From Pseudomonadales bacterium (GTDB taxonomy: Bacteria; Pseudomonadota; Gammaproteobacteria; Pseudomonadales; Azotimanducaceae): a stretch of 64,000 nt of DNA. The notes below the pieces were generated by a model. That model worked only from the letters and a program-made list of their open reading frames with translations. It was not told the DNA's origin and ran no database searches. A program made the translations under genes and the position numbers. Position 1 is the first letter of the stretch. Each line of letters begins with the position of its first letter. The stretch covers positions 930,001 to 994,000 of the forward strand of contig WLWP01000001.1 of the NCBI GenBank assembly GCA_012103505.1. Reading direction: 5' to 3'. Below, piece by piece: positions 39,156-49,009 of this stretch.

Positions 39156-41090
39156 ATGCTGCAACAACTCCGTGATCAGACCCAAGGCACAGGTTTCAAG
39201 ATTTTGGTGGGCGCCATTATCGTGGTACTGACGCTGTTTGGGTTCGGCGCAACCAACTTATTCCTCGGCGGTGATCCTGAGGTTGCCCGCGTTGGTGACT
39301 ACTCCATAACCCAAGGCGTCTTGACGGTAGAGATGGAGAGAGAGCGCAGAAGAATACTTGCCCAAATGGGTCCAGACTTTGACGAATCTAGTATTGATCC
39401 TTTGCAGCTGTCTGAATACGTCACTCAGCAGGTAGTTAATCGTCAGATCATGTACCAAACAGCTGGTGAACTCGGCATAGAAATACCCCCGGAAGAAGTT
39501 AATTCGGCGCTGGTCGCCAGCGAGGCCTATCAGGTTGATGGTTCGTTTAGCGAACCTGTCTATCGTCAATTTTTGCAAATGATGGGGTATACCCCGGTGG
39601 CATTTGTGCGTGAGTATACGAGCGCATTGAGCTCGGAAAAGGTCCAGAGGGCTGTCGGTGAATCTATCGCGATGACAGACTGGGAGCTCGCTGAGATTGT
39701 CCGTGTGCTAAACCAGACGAGAGACTTTGCCTACTTGCCACTAGACATCGCAGACTACCTAGGCCAGGTCGAGGTGACGCAGGATGAAATTGAAACTCGT
39801 TATGATGAAGAATCGAGTGAATATCTGACCGAGCTTGCTATTGACGTATCCTATATCTCCATGTCAGTCGACGACCTCGTCGACGACCCATCCATCATCG
39901 TTGTCGAAGATGACCTGATTGGTCTATATGAAGAAGAGAAGGCGGCGAGCTTGCGCTCTGAACGAAGAGCGAGCTCACACATATTGATCCAGGTAAACGA
40001 TGAGCGAAATGAAAGTTCTGCTCAAGATTTGATCACCGAGGTCGCCACCCGGCTAGCTGAGGGTGAAGAGTTTGCAGCGCTTGCGGAGGAATTATCTGAA
40101 GATGCTGGGTCGGCAGGCGAGGGTGGTCGTTTGGATGCTGTAGGCAAGGGAATATTTGACCCGGCGTTTGAAGACGCATTGTGGTCGCTAGGTGAACCCG
40201 GGTCGATTAGCGACCCAGTCCGCTCCGATTTCGGCTTCCACATCATTCGGTTGGACAGTATCGAACAAGAGGACTATCCGACGCTAGATTCCCAGCGTGA
40301 TGAATTAGTTGCGAAGGTGCGTCGAGGGCAAGCGGCGGAGCTGTTCGCAGAGCAGGCGCGCCAACTTGAAGACAATGCCTATGAGGAGCAATCTTCTCTG
40401 TCAGAGACAGCAGCTACAGCTGGTGTTGCGATAAGCAATGTCGAAGGTGTAATGCGGTCGGAACTCAGTGAGGGACCCCTGAGCCATGCATCAATTGTCT
40501 CGGCTCTGTTTAGTGATGACGTGCTCGCTGGGAACAATAGTGAGGGCATAGTGCTCGGAGAGGAAGAAATCATCTTTGTGCGGGTTGATGAACAATACCC
40601 ACCGGAGCTGAAACCGCTAGAAGCTGTGGAGGCAGAGATCCAGGCCACGATAGAACGAGAAAAGGCGCTTGTCTTAGTGGACGAGCATAAGGCCCAGGGT
40701 CTTGCCCAACTTGAAGCCGGTGTCAGTGTTACAGAGATAGCGCAGAGTTTAGGCGCATCGTGGGTCCAGGTAGACCGGGCGACACGAACACCACAGACTT
40801 CGGCTCTAGCGGAAATACCGCCACCGGTACTCGCTCAGGCTTTTACATTGCCTCGTCCAGGTGTCGGTGAAAAATCTGTTGGGATTGCAGAGTACGGACA
40901 GGGTGCCGCATTAGTAACCGTGACAAGTGTGACTCAAGGGGACATCAACGCCACGGCACAAGCAGAGGTTACGGAGCTACGGCGCGTTGTTGAAGGGCGC
41001 TCCGGACGTCTGGAGTTACAGAGCTTTTTGCAAGCGGCAGAAAATGAGCTAGGGGTCGAGCGACCACCGTCGGTTCTGCCGAGTACTTAA
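39156..41090 (+). CDS. ppiD: SurA N-terminal/PpiC-domain membrane chaperone PpiD
   Basis: Inner-membrane-anchored periplasmic folding factor at the Sec translocon. From the ATG at 39156 (644 residues) it begins MLQQLRDQTQGTGFKILVGA, with one membrane helix about residues 15-35, then a SurA-like N-domain and a parvulin rotamase domain near residues 270-365 (SERRASSHILIQV to SDPVRSDFGFHIIRLD). The C-terminal part is chaperone-like. An upstream frame from 39087 includes the terminator and is rejected. It ends the tig-lon-ppiD series and converges on the mltD-like gene with a 4-bp overlap. Confidence 0.93.
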   Translation: MLQQLRDQTQGTGFKILVGAIIVVLTLFGFGATNLFLGGDPEVARVGDYSITQGVLTVEMERERRRILAQMGPDFDESSIDPLQLSEYVTQQVVNRQIMYQTAGELGIEIPPEEVNSALVASEAYQVDGSFSEPVYRQFLQMMGYTPVAFVREYTSALSSEKVQRAVGESIAMTDWELAEIVRVLNQTRDFAYLPLDIADYLGQVEVTQDEIETRYDEESSEYLTELAIDVSYISMSVDDLVDDPSIIVVEDDLIGLYEEEKAASLRSERRASSHILIQVNDERNESSAQDLITEVATRLAEGEEFAALAEELSEDAGSAGEGGRLDAVGKGIFDPAFEDALWSLGEPGSISDPVRSDFGFHIIRLDSIEQEDYPTLDSQRDELVAKVRRGQAAELFAEQARQLEDNAYEEQSSLSETAATAGVAISNVEGVMRSELSEGPLSHASIVSALFSDDVLAGNNSEGIVLGEEEIIFVRVDEQYPPELKPLEAVEAEIQATIEREKALVLVDEHKAQGLAQLEAGVSVTEIAQSLGASWVQVDRATRTPQTSALAEIPPPVLAQAFTLPRPGVGEKSVGIAEYGQGAALVTVTSVTQGDINATAQAEVTELRRVVEGRSGRLELQSFLQAAENELGVERPPSVLPST

Positions 41091-42706
41091 CCACCCATTA
41101 CGTTAACGTACAGCTTAAGAGCTTGGCCGGGCTGGATGTATTTTTTTAGATCTAGCCCATTCCAGCTTGCGATCTGACTGACGGTTACGTTGAATTTACC
41201 GGCGATTCGGGCTAGCGAATCACCAGACCTTACCTTGTATCTCACAGTGCGAACGACTGACCGGCTTGTCTCTTGTCCTGGAGCAGAGTGTCCTGGAGCA
41301 GAGTGTCCTGGGATAGCGAGTTTCTTCCCCACAGCCAAGGGGTCTCGAGGACCAACTTGGTTCGTTCGCATTAACTTTCTCAAATTCACGTCGTACTTGC
41401 GAGATATGGTCCAGAGAGACTCTCCTGACTGCACGACATGTATGAGATCGGCCCCTGCGATACTTGGTGTCGGTGCGTCTTGACCTGCAGATGGGATGAG
41501 TAATTTCTGTCCAGCGCGAATTCTGTTGCGCTTTATCTTGTTGAACGTAACAAGTGAACGAACGTCAGTTTTGTAGCGGATCGCGAGTTCGCTCAGCGTG
41601 TCACCGTTGCGAACTGTAACTTCTCGCCAATCGACACGTCGCTCTTCTGGCCAGGCATCGATCGCGGCTTGGACGCTCGCTTGTTCGATGTCCGCAGGGA
41701 TGATTGCATGATGGGGGCCACGCGGAGAGGTCGCCCATCGGGCGAAAGCTGGGTTCCAGTGCTGTAAATCTCGTAGAGGCATGTCGATGACACTTGCCAG
41801 AGTTGTGAGTTGGAATTGAGAATGTAGCTTGACGGTATTAAAGCTCTGTTCATTCTTAACTTCAGGGACATTTAGACCGAATTCTTCGGGGTCCTTGATG
41901 ACGGCCGCTATCGCCAAGAGACGAGGGACGTAAGCGCGAGTTTCGCGTGGTAGGGCGAGGTCAAAGTAACCTGCGCCAGGGTTACGACGTTTCGCGCGAT
42001 TCACATTGCCAGGACCGGCGTTGTAGGCAGCCAACGCCAAGAACCAATCGTCGTATCTATTGTGCAAGTCTGTCAGGAGTCGCAGTGCCGCATCTGTACT
42101 GGCAACGATGTCTCTGCGACCGTCATACCAGTCATCCATAGTTAGTCGATATTGACGAGCAGTGCCTCGTATAAATTGCCAAGGACCAGCAGCCCCGCCG
42201 TGGGAAAAAGCATAGACATCAAGTGCGCTTTCAACGATCGGCAGGAGTGCGAGCTCAACCGGCATATCCCTGAGGGCAACCTCGCGAACGACATACGGTA
42301 AATAAGTTTGCATGCGTTCTTGGAGTCGCGGTAAGTAATTCGGGTTGCGCTGGAGCCACTTTATCTCCTGTTTGACCCGCACTCTGTCAATTTCCAGGTC
42401 CATGTGCATCGATTTGCGCATGACGGCCCATAGGTCGAGCGATTCATCGACAGGCGCAGTCACCACAGGTTCGGGCGCGAGAGCCACAGACGGCTGCTCA
42501 GGTGCTACTGAGAGCAGTGTAATGGGTGTGTCGGGCCAAGGCGCGCCAGACCAAGTCTTGTCAGGCCGCGCTGTCGTGGCGTCTAGAGACGCGGACAGAG
42601 ATGTTTCGGGTCTTATGGCAGCGGGATCTGTTGTACTACACGCGGTGATGCAGGTAAGGGTGACGGTACACAGCAAAGTGAATCCGATATATCTTGGTAC
42701 CCGCAT
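41087..42706 (-). CDS. mltD: Membrane-bound lytic murein transglycosylase D-like lipoprotein
   Basis: Cleaves the beta-1,4 MurNAc-GlcNAc bond to give anhydromuropeptides. The ATG at 42706 gives 539 residues with a lipoprotein signal ending in the lipobox ITACS, so it is probably outer-membrane anchored. The SLT domain (about residues 140-290) has the catalytic Glu in LLPIVESALDVYA, then GAAGPWQFIRGTARQYRL and LAAYNAGPGNVNRA. Three LysM repeats follow (near VRNGDTLSELAIRYK, VQSGESLWTISRKYD and VRSGDSLARIAGKFN). A short tandem GHSAP repeat lies between the second and third LysM. A GTG start at 42745 is possible but spoils the signal peptide. Confidence 0.92.
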   Translation of the reverse strand: MRVPRYIGFTLLCTVTLTCITACSTTDPAAIRPETSLSASLDATTARPDKTWSGAPWPDTPITLLSVAPEQPSVALAPEPVVTAPVDESLDLWAVMRKSMHMDLEIDRVRVKQEIKWLQRNPNYLPRLQERMQTYLPYVVREVALRDMPVELALLPIVESALDVYAFSHGGAAGPWQFIRGTARQYRLTMDDWYDGRRDIVASTDAALRLLTDLHNRYDDWFLALAAYNAGPGNVNRAKRRNPGAGYFDLALPRETRAYVPRLLAIAAVIKDPEEFGLNVPEVKNEQSFNTVKLHSQFQLTTLASVIDMPLRDLQHWNPAFARWATSPRGPHHAIIPADIEQASVQAAIDAWPEERRVDWREVTVRNGDTLSELAIRYKTDVRSLVTFNKIKRNRIRAGQKLLIPSAGQDAPTPSIAGADLIHVVQSGESLWTISRKYDVNLRKLMRTNQVGPRDPLAVGKKLAIPGHSAPGHSAPGQETSRSVVRTVRYKVRSGDSLARIAGKFNVTVSQIASWNGLDLKKYIQPGQALKLYVNVMGG

Positions 42707-42790
42707 GCTGAATCTCTTTAAATTGCTAGACACGAATCCGTTCACGGCTAAAATTGACCTGTACTTTCGCTCAGAGATTTATTTTTAGCA

Positions 42791-43558
42791 ATGCGCCTTA
42801 ACTGGTTATGTGACCTACGTGCCACCGCTGATACGCCATTTTGGCGCAGCGAGCTGGCTGGTCGTGTCCAGCAGATCGAGGGGCTATTGGGTGCAGATCT
42901 GATCGCTCGATTGCACGGTGAATCTGTAGTTTGGATGGGCGCGACGCCAAATCCGGCAAGCGTTCTGGAAAAGCGAATGATCAAATGTCCAATCTTCGTC
43001 ACTTCGCACGGCCAGAGTGGTAGCCTCCCGACGGTCGTTTCTGAATTTGACAATCTGCCGTTCCAGAGCAGATCGGTAGATGCCGTTGTGATGCATCACG
43101 CGCTTGAAGAAGTATCGGACCCGAGGACGGTACTTCGCGAGGCGACGCGCATACTGGCTCCGGGTGGTCGACTGATCGTGTTTGGCTTTAATCCGTGGAG
43201 CCTATTAGGTCTCCGTCGCGGGGTCGCAAGTATCATTCCGGATCGGCTTGCGCAGTTGCGCCTTGTGAATCCCATACGACTCTTTGATTGGTTCACTTTG
43301 CTCGGATTGGAGCTCGACGCGCCTCCGGCTTACGGTGGGTTTGCTTTGTTGTGGGATCGGTTTTCGGTCAAGTCGGTCGTACCTTCAGCAAGCCAAATCC
43401 CATTCGGTGGGTTGGTCATCACCAGCGCCGTCAAGCAACAAGCGACCATGCACTTCAAACGTCAGGCTACTCAACCTCGACCTAAACTTGCCCCAGTCGC
43501 TTACCCGAGAGTTTCGACATGGCGTCGACACAAGTTTCGCCCGCCTTTGGATGACTAG
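42791..43558 (+). CDS. yafS: Class I SAM-dependent methyltransferase, YafS-like
   Basis: A 255-residue protein with a methyltransferase-11 type core (LPFQSRSVDAVVMHHALEEV, then TRILAPGGRLIVFGFNP). The usual first glycine motif is degenerate (IFVTSHGQSG region). It lies between an mltD-like gene and rnhA-dnaQ, the same neighbourhood as E. coli yafS, which supports the name. The substrate is unknown. The basic, Pro-rich C-terminus (about residues 215-255) is probably disordered. Confidence 0.82.
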   Translation: MRLNWLCDLRATADTPFWRSELAGRVQQIEGLLGADLIARLHGESVVWMGATPNPASVLEKRMIKCPIFVTSHGQSGSLPTVVSEFDNLPFQSRSVDAVVMHHALEEVSDPRTVLREATRILAPGGRLIVFGFNPWSLLGLRRGVASIIPDRLAQLRLVNPIRLFDWFTLLGLELDAPPAYGGFALLWDRFSVKSVVPSASQIPFGGLVITSAVKQQATMHFKRQATQPRPKLAPVAYPRVSTWRRHKFRPPLDD

Positions 43559-43627
43559 TTGGAACAGTTTAAAATGCGCTGAGCGAACAGTTACAACGAC
43601 AACGGCCATAACGAAGAAAACCACCCT

Positions 43628-44077
43628 GTGAAGCAAGTTGAAATTTTTACGGATGGCGCCTGTCGAGGTAATCCTGGGCCAGGAGGGTGGGCGGCGCTTC
43701 TACGCACAGCAAACAACGGCACAGAAAGTGAAAAAATGATAGCCGGTGCTGAGCCTGAGTCGACGAACAACCGAATGGAGCTACAGGCGGCAATTCAGGG
43801 TTTGAAGGCTTTAAAGAACCCATGTCAGGTCGACCTCACGACTGACTCCCAATACGTCAGGCAAGGGATCACACAGTGGATATCCGGATGGAAGCGCAAC
43901 GGTTGGAAGACAGCTGCAAAAAAGCCGGTTAAGAATCAAGACTTGTGGATGGCATTAGATGAAGTGATCGCTTCGCACCAGGTGCAATGGCATTGGGTAA
44001 AGGGGCACAGCGGCCATCGGGAAAACGAAATGGTTGACCAAGCCGCAAACGATGCCATCGATCAGATGTTAGCGTGA
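43628..44077 (+). CDS. rnhA: Ribonuclease HI
   Basis: Cleaves RNA in RNA-DNA hybrids. All four catalytic carboxylates are visible: Asp in [19 protein letters not shown], Glu in [13 protein letters not shown], Asp in TTDSQYV and Asp in [11 protein letters not shown], plus the His of GHSGHREN. At 149 residues it is standard. The start is GTG. It is followed by dnaQ on the same strand after about 50 bp. Confidence 0.96.
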   Translation: MKQVEIFTDGACRGNPGPGGWAALLRTANNGTESEKMIAGAEPESTNNRMELQAAIQGLKALKNPCQVDLTTDSQYVRQGITQWISGWKRNGWKTAAKKPVKNQDLWMALDEVIASHQVQWHWVKGHSGHRENEMVDQAANDAIDQMLA

Positions 44078-44129
44078 TGGTTTCCACACCTTCATGTGTA
44101 TAAGGATAAATTCGGATGAAGGAAACTGA

Positions 44130-44867
44130 GTGCGTCAGATAGTCTTAGATACTGAAACGACCGGTCTCGAGCCCGATATGGGTCACCGCGTGATCGAGAT
44201 TGGTGCAGTTGAACTCATTAACAGGAAGTTCACAGGACGACATTTTCACGAGTACATGAACCCTGATCGTGCAATTGATGATGGTGCGCTAGAGGTACAC
44301 GGCATCACGGCAAGCTTTCTCGCCGATAAACCAAGGTTTGGCGATATCGCAGAATCCTTTTTATCGTTTGTGTCGGATGCAGATCTAGTGATCCACAATG
44401 CGCCTTTCGACCTTTCGTTCCTCGATTACGAACTCAAACGTTGGACAAGCCGCCACCCGAAGTTAAGTAGCTTCTGCACGATCACCGACAGCCTCGTTCT
44501 TGCACGACAAAAACATCCGGGTCAGAAGAACAATCTTGATGCGCTGTGTCGCCGCTACTTTGTTGATAATTCTCAGCGCGAGTTGCACGGTGCGCTGCTC
44601 GATGCAGAAATTCTAGCTGACGTCTATCTGTTGATGACAGGTGGACAAACCAACCTATTTGGCAGTGCTGATGATGAAGCTGAAAAGGCGGAAGAGGCGT
44701 TTGCACTTACTGCTCAGCCAAATGCTTTTCAAGACCTGAACTTAGTGACCGTCAGCGCAGACGAAAGTGAGCAACGCGCCCACGAGGCGTATCTAGATTT
44801 CTTGGCGGAAAAAAATGGCAGCCAACCAGTCTGGCGAACAAGCAGCACCGCTGCCACGCCTCAATAG
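44130..44867 (+). CDS. dnaQ: DNA polymerase III epsilon subunit (3'-5' proofreading exonuclease)
   Basis: DEDDh exonuclease of the Pol III core. Exo I DTETTGLEP at the N-terminus, Exo II VIHNAPFDLSFLDYEL near residue 95 and Exo III with His and Asp in HGALLDAEILADVY near 155 are all present. The 245-residue length includes the C-terminal linker that binds the alpha subunit. The GTG start has AAGGA about 8 nt upstream. The rnhA-dnaQ pair matches E. coli, though co-directional rather than divergent. Confidence 0.95.
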   Translation: MRQIVLDTETTGLEPDMGHRVIEIGAVELINRKFTGRHFHEYMNPDRAIDDGALEVHGITASFLADKPRFGDIAESFLSFVSDADLVIHNAPFDLSFLDYELKRWTSRHPKLSSFCTITDSLVLARQKHPGQKNNLDALCRRYFVDNSQRELHGALLDAEILADVYLLMTGGQTNLFGSADDEAEKAEEAFALTAQPNAFQDLNLVTVSADESEQRAHEAYLDFLAEKNGSQPVWRTSSTAATPQ

Positions 44868-44868
44868 G

Positions 44869-46371
44869 TCATAGCACGTAGGTCACGCACAACCATCCTG
44901 TTATGCCCATGACGATAGTGTAAGGCAGCGCCATCTTTACCATTTTCATATAGCTCAACCTGATAAGTGGTGCGAGTGACGACGTTAACAAGAATAGGAA
45001 GGCCGCTTGCCCATTTGGCGTTGCTACGCTTGGAATGTTCGTTCCAGTGTTGATTGCGATCGCTAACAGATCGAACTGTTCACGGGTAATAGCACCGCTT
45101 TCATAGGCTGTGAAAACCTCGCCGATGTACACGGTCGCGACGAAAACGTTATCGCTAATCGCGGAGAGCAGACCATTGGCGATATAAAACATACCTGGTT
45201 GAACCTCCACCGGGAGACTCAAAACATAGTTGATGACGCCAGCAAATAGATGCTGATCCTCTATAACACCCACGATGCCGAAAAACACAACGAGTAAGGC
45301 GGTAAACGGAAGTGCTTCTTCGAAGGCGTGGCCAAGCTGGTGCTCTTCGATGACGCCATTAAAAGCTGTTTGAATGACAATAATACTCAGTCCGATGATG
45401 CCGACTTCAGCAACGTGGAACGCCAACGCAAAGACCAAAAAAGCTGCAGCAATGGACTGAATAACTAGGCGAGCCTTATCTCGACCTGTCCGAATCTCCG
45501 ATTCGTGTTCATCGAATTCCACCAATATTTCGCGCACCCGTTCTGGGATTTTAGCGCCGTATTCGAACCAGTGAGTCTTTTCCAGCAACGCACAGGTACA
45601 CAACCCTGCAACGAGAACTGGCATCGTAACGGGCGCCATCCGGAAGAAAAACTCCATGAAGTTCCATCCGGTATAACTTGCAATTAGTAGATTTTGAGGC
45701 TCACCAACAGTGGTGCAGACACCACCAAGTGCGGTCCCCACTGCTGCGTGCATGAGCAGATTGCGCAGGAAGGCGCGAAACTGTTCCAAATCGGATCGGT
45801 GCAGATCTTCAATACTATTGTCTTCACCGTGCTCATGTTCATCGCGGAAGTTTTTTCCAGAGGCGACGCGATGGTAGACGGAGTAGAACCCGACTCCCAC
45901 GCTAATGACAACAGCCGTCACGGTTAACGCGTCGAGGAATGCAGAAAGTACAGCTGATACGAACGAGAAGAGGAGAGAAATGCCTGCCTTGTTACGAATT
46001 TTCAATAATATTTTGGTAAACGTGAAGAGCAGCAGCTCTTTCATAAAGTAGATACCCGCCACCATAAACATGAGTAGCAAAATGACAGGAAACGCATTAA
46101 AGACTTCTGTTCGTATCGTGTCGGGGGTCGTCATTCCCATCACGACCGACTCAATTGCGAGTAAGCCGCCGGGTTGGAGTGGGTAACATTTGAGCGCCAT
46201 TGCCAGCGTGAAAATGAATTCGACGACGATGATCCAGCCCGTGACATAGGGACCGAGTGCGACAAGCAGCAGCGGATTGAACACTAGGAACGCGACTATG
46301 GTGATTTTGTACCACTCGGGCGCTTGGCCGAGAAAATTCTGTGAAAATGAACTGAGCGAGATTCCTTGCAT
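44869..46371 (-). CDS. nhaB: Na+/H+ antiporter NhaB
   Basis: Inner-membrane sodium/proton antiporter of about 500 residues with around 12 hydrophobic segments. It has family blocks such as [19 protein letters not shown] at the N-terminus, [42 protein letters not shown] and a C-terminal [15 protein letters not shown] plus [20 protein letters not shown]. It exports Na+ and supports pH and salt homeostasis. Divergent from nudC; its stop lies just after the convergent dnaQ stop. Confidence 0.94.
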   Translation of the reverse strand: MQGISLSSFSQNFLGQAPEWYKITIVAFLVFNPLLLVALGPYVTGWIIVVEFIFTLAMALKCYPLQPGGLLAIESVVMGMTTPDTIRTEVFNAFPVILLLMFMVAGIYFMKELLLFTFTKILLKIRNKAGISLLFSFVSAVLSAFLDALTVTAVVISVGVGFYSVYHRVASGKNFRDEHEHGEDNSIEDLHRSDLEQFRAFLRNLLMHAAVGTALGGVCTTVGEPQNLLIASYTGWNFMEFFFRMAPVTMPVLVAGLCTCALLEKTHWFEYGAKIPERVREILVEFDEHESEIRTGRDKARLVIQSIAAAFLVFALAFHVAEVGIIGLSIIVIQTAFNGVIEEHQLGHAFEEALPFTALLVVFFGIVGVIEDQHLFAGVINYVLSLPVEVQPGMFYIANGLLSAISDNVFVATVYIGEVFTAYESGAITREQFDLLAIAINTGTNIPSVATPNGQAAFLFLLTSSLAPLIRLSYMKMVKMALPYTIVMGITGWLCVTYVL

Positions 46372-46471
46372 GCTAGCTTTGGTTTCCGTTGTCTTGTTGA
46401 TGATCCGAACCTTATCGCGACCGCACTTGCATCGGCAAGAACTCCGTTCAGTATAGTAGCGCTACGAGATC

Positions 46472-46499
46472 TTGTGATATTTTGTAGCGAGAATAATAG
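46472..46499 (+). promoter_or_regulatory. Possible nudC promoter
   Basis: TTGTGA (46472-46477), 16-nt spacer and TAATAG (46494-46499), just before AAGGA and the nudC GTG; this would leave a very short leader. A 10-bp palindrome GTAGCGCTAC lies upstream at 46456-46465. Confidence 0.3.
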
Positions 46500-46513
46500 T
46501 AAGGAATGCTGCC

Positions 46514-47344
46514 GTGTGGCCAATAGAACCAGATGAATTTGAACCGCAACATATCGAACCAGACGATGCCGATCACGGGGATGCTTGGTATTTCGTGTTC
46601 TCTCGTGGCGAAATCGTCTGTCGAACGGAAGGTGGCGTTTTAGAACCCGTTACAGCCGATGATTTTCGATGGTTCGATATGGAGGTATCTAGCAAGCATT
46701 TTTTAGGCCACTACTTGAATAGACCGTGTTTTGCTGTCGCAGCCTCCGGCTCGACTGCACAAGGATTCAGCTCGATGGGATTACGGAATCTCTTAGGTCG
46801 AACGAATCAATCAATCTTCTATCTGGCCGGTCGGGCACAACAAGTCATCGAATGGCATGAGACACATCAATTTTGTGGTCGTTGCGGCACCGAGATGTCA
46901 GATCATCATATGGATCGGGCGAAACAGTGTTCTTCATGCAAACTCATCAACTACCCGCGTCTTTCTCCCAGCATCATTGTCTTGGTAACTCGGGGTGACG
47001 AAATGCTGTTAGCGCGTAACGCTGCTTGGCCCAATGGGATGTATTCAACACTCGCGGGTTTTGTTGAACCAGGTGAATCCATCGAACAGACTGTGCATAG
47101 AGAGGTCTTCGAGGAAGTTGGTTTACGTGTCGGCGAACTGCGCTATTTTGGCTCGCAGAGCTGGCCATTTCCAAATTCCTTGATGCTCGGGTTCCACGCC
47201 GAGTATGGGTCTGGTGATATTGTTTGTCAGGAGGAAGAGATCGCGGACGCGCAGTGGTTCAAACAAGATAACTTGCCACAAATTCCGCCAAAAACAGCGA
47301 TTTCGGGGTGGCTCATACAGGAGTTTATGGATCGAGAACGGTGA
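46514..47344 (+). CDS. nudC: NAD+ diphosphatase / deNADding Nudix hydrolase NudC
   Basis: Nudix enzyme that hydrolyses NAD(H) to NMN(H) and AMP and, in E. coli, removes NAD caps from RNA (family knowledge). A zinc ribbon has two CxxC pairs (FCGRCGTEM and QCSSCKLIN). The Nudix box is GFVEPGESIEQTVHREVFEE, followed by G. The NADH-specific SQSWPFPNS motif comes next, close to the canonical SQPWPFPxS. At 276 residues it is normal. The start is GTG behind AAGGA. Its 3' end overlaps a convergent small gene by 20 bp. Confidence 0.94.
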   Translation: MWPIEPDEFEPQHIEPDDADHGDAWYFVFSRGEIVCRTEGGVLEPVTADDFRWFDMEVSSKHFLGHYLNRPCFAVAASGSTAQGFSSMGLRNLLGRTNQSIFYLAGRAQQVIEWHETHQFCGRCGTEMSDHHMDRAKQCSSCKLINYPRLSPSIIVLVTRGDEMLLARNAAWPNGMYSTLAGFVEPGESIEQTVHREVFEEVGLRVGELRYFGSQSWPFPNSLMLGFHAEYGSGDIVCQEEEIADAQWFKQDNLPQIPPKTAISGWLIQEFMDRER

Positions 47345-47639
47345 GTGCCTGTAATACCCTGAAAGTTGTGACGATATAACCACTGCTACGTAATTCACCG
47401 GCCATGAACTGTTCGATTGGGTTTGCTTGGCCGCTGAGTAAAGCTAGTGCGGTCATTTCCGACGCGAAATAGATTGTCCAATCAGGGTCGTTCTCGCAGA
47501 AGTCTATTTGGTTGGCTTGGATCCGTAATACAATGCTTTCGCTTTCCGACTCCAGACAGAGCGCGACGCAAACGTCTAAGTTCTGGATCTCCATACCTGG
47601 TTTAGGTGCGTCTGTGATGTGTGCTTTTAGGCGATGCAT
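47325..47639 (-). CDS. SCP2 sterol-binding-like small protein
   Basis: A 104-residue protein. The C-terminal half (DWTIYFASEMTALALLSGQA, then NPIEQFMAGELRSSGY) follows the SCP2 pattern, in which a small beta-sheet and helices form a lipid-binding pocket; the signature ALLSGxxNPxxxFMxGxL is quite clear. The N-terminal half would supply the first strands. It is convergent with nudC (20-bp overlap). Function is not known. It could bind a lipid or ubiquinone-like molecule, but that is speculation. Confidence 0.65.
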   Translation of the reverse strand: MHRLKAHITDAPKPGMEIQNLDVCVALCLESESESIVLRIQANQIDFCENDPDWTIYFASEMTALALLSGQANPIEQFMAGELRSSGYIVTTFRVLQALTVLDP

Positions 47640-47760
47640 CTAGTTCGTCAATCCAAAGGTTATCTGTATGGCGCCAGCCCTTGCTGGACTGTCTTCTAGT
47701 GCCTCTATAGAGTACAGCGTTTTTGGCTAAAGTCAGCTTTAGCGTTGATATGGGCGGTGT

Positions 47761-48942
47761 ATGGAATACGTGTACGATTACCTGGTTTTTCTCGCGCAAG
47801 CAGTCACGATCGTGGTCGCTTTTCTCGTCATCCTGTCCGCTGTAGCTAGTCTAACCATGAAGAACCAACATGTGGATGAGGGTGGTGCGTTGCACGTCAC
47901 CAAACTCAATGACAGGGTACGAGAACTTCGGCACACGATGGAGGCGAACGTACTACCGGCCGGAGTGGTCAAGAAGCAACACAAGGCAGAAGCGAAAGCT
48001 GAAAACAAGGCGAATAAAGCCCAAGCCCAGGCACTGAAAACGTCTCTCAAACAGGCAGCCGCCCAGCCTGCGATAAGTAAGGAGAGCGAAGCCGACAAAA
48101 TAGACGAGCCCACGGTTGGTAGTGAACAAGACAGTGACGCTACAGAAGCGACGGACGCAGCCGAACAGAGTGATACACCGACTGCACCGAAAGCGGCAGA
48201 ACGTGTGTTCTTCCTTCACTTTGAAGGTGACACTCGGGCCTCAGGAGTAGATCGTCTACGGCGAGAAATAAACGCTATCCTCACCCTGGCAACCAAGCAC
48301 GACGAAGTTGTAGTGTCGATTGAAAGTCCGGGTGGCATGGTTTCGAACTACGGTCTTGCTGCTTCACAACTAGCCCGATTCCGCTCAAGGGAAATACCAC
48401 TAACAGTGGTCGTGGACAAAGTAGCAGCCAGCGGTGGCTACCTTACGGCAGTTGTCGCTAACAAGATCATCGCTGCGCCATTTGCACTTGTTGGCTCTAT
48501 CGGCGTGGTCGCGCAGATACCTAATGTGAACCGTCTACTGAAGAAAAATGATGTGGACGTTGAGGTGTTAACTGCAGGTAAGCACAAGCGTACGCTGACT
48601 CTTCTCGGTGAAAACACTGATGAAGGGAGACAAAAGTTTATCGAGGAGCTCGAAGACGTCCATGCGCTCTTCCAAGAATTTGTTGCAAGCTACCGCCCGG
48701 AAATGGACCTAGAAGCGGTAGCGACTGGTGAGGCATGGTTCGGCAAACGCGCGATCGAAATGAAACTTGTTGATGAATTGGCGACGAGTGATGAGATCGT
48801 CCTGCAGGCTTGTGAGGAAAGCGAGGTCTACGCAGTTGCCTGGCAGGAGCAGAAAAAACCACTCGATCGAGTTTTAGGTCGGGTCAATGGCGTGCTTGAG
48901 CGAGCCGAGGACGTGCTAGCACGCTTTTCGGGGCGACACTAA
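47761..48942 (+). CDS. sohB: SohB-type inner-membrane peptidase (family S49)
   Basis: Membrane-anchored serine peptidase of the signal peptide peptidase A family. An N-terminal membrane helix (about residues 8-32, FLAQAVTIVVAFLVILSAVA) is followed by a Lys/Ala/Glu-rich, low-complexity segment of about 75 residues (near 69-143), then the S49 domain with the catalytic Ser in VDKVAASGGYLTAVVANKI. The catalytic Lys is expected further on in the AGKHKRTLTLLGENTDEGR region. At 393 residues it exceeds E. coli SohB (about 349) mainly because of that segment. Its substrates are poorly known. Confidence 0.9.
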   Translation: MEYVYDYLVFLAQAVTIVVAFLVILSAVASLTMKNQHVDEGGALHVTKLNDRVRELRHTMEANVLPAGVVKKQHKAEAKAENKANKAQAQALKTSLKQAAAQPAISKESEADKIDEPTVGSEQDSDATEATDAAEQSDTPTAPKAAERVFFLHFEGDTRASGVDRLRREINAILTLATKHDEVVVSIESPGGMVSNYGLAASQLARFRSREIPLTVVVDKVAASGGYLTAVVANKIIAAPFALVGSIGVVAQIPNVNRLLKKNDVDVEVLTAGKHKRTLTLLGENTDEGRQKFIEELEDVHALFQEFVASYRPEMDLEAVATGEAWFGKRAIEMKLVDELATSDEIVLQACEESEVYAVAWQEQKKPLDRVLGRVNGVLERAEDVLARFSGRH

Positions 48943-49009
48943 GCGACCAACACCAAGTCACCAGCACCAAAACAAATTGCTTTAGAGACAGAAACGAAAG
49001 GACCCAGAG

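Noticed and set aside
41275..41310. Short tandem repeat in the mltD-like gene considered as a CRISPR-like or phase-variable element.
   Set aside because: Only about two 15-bp in-frame copies coding GHSAP; length is a multiple of three, so it does not change the reading frame.
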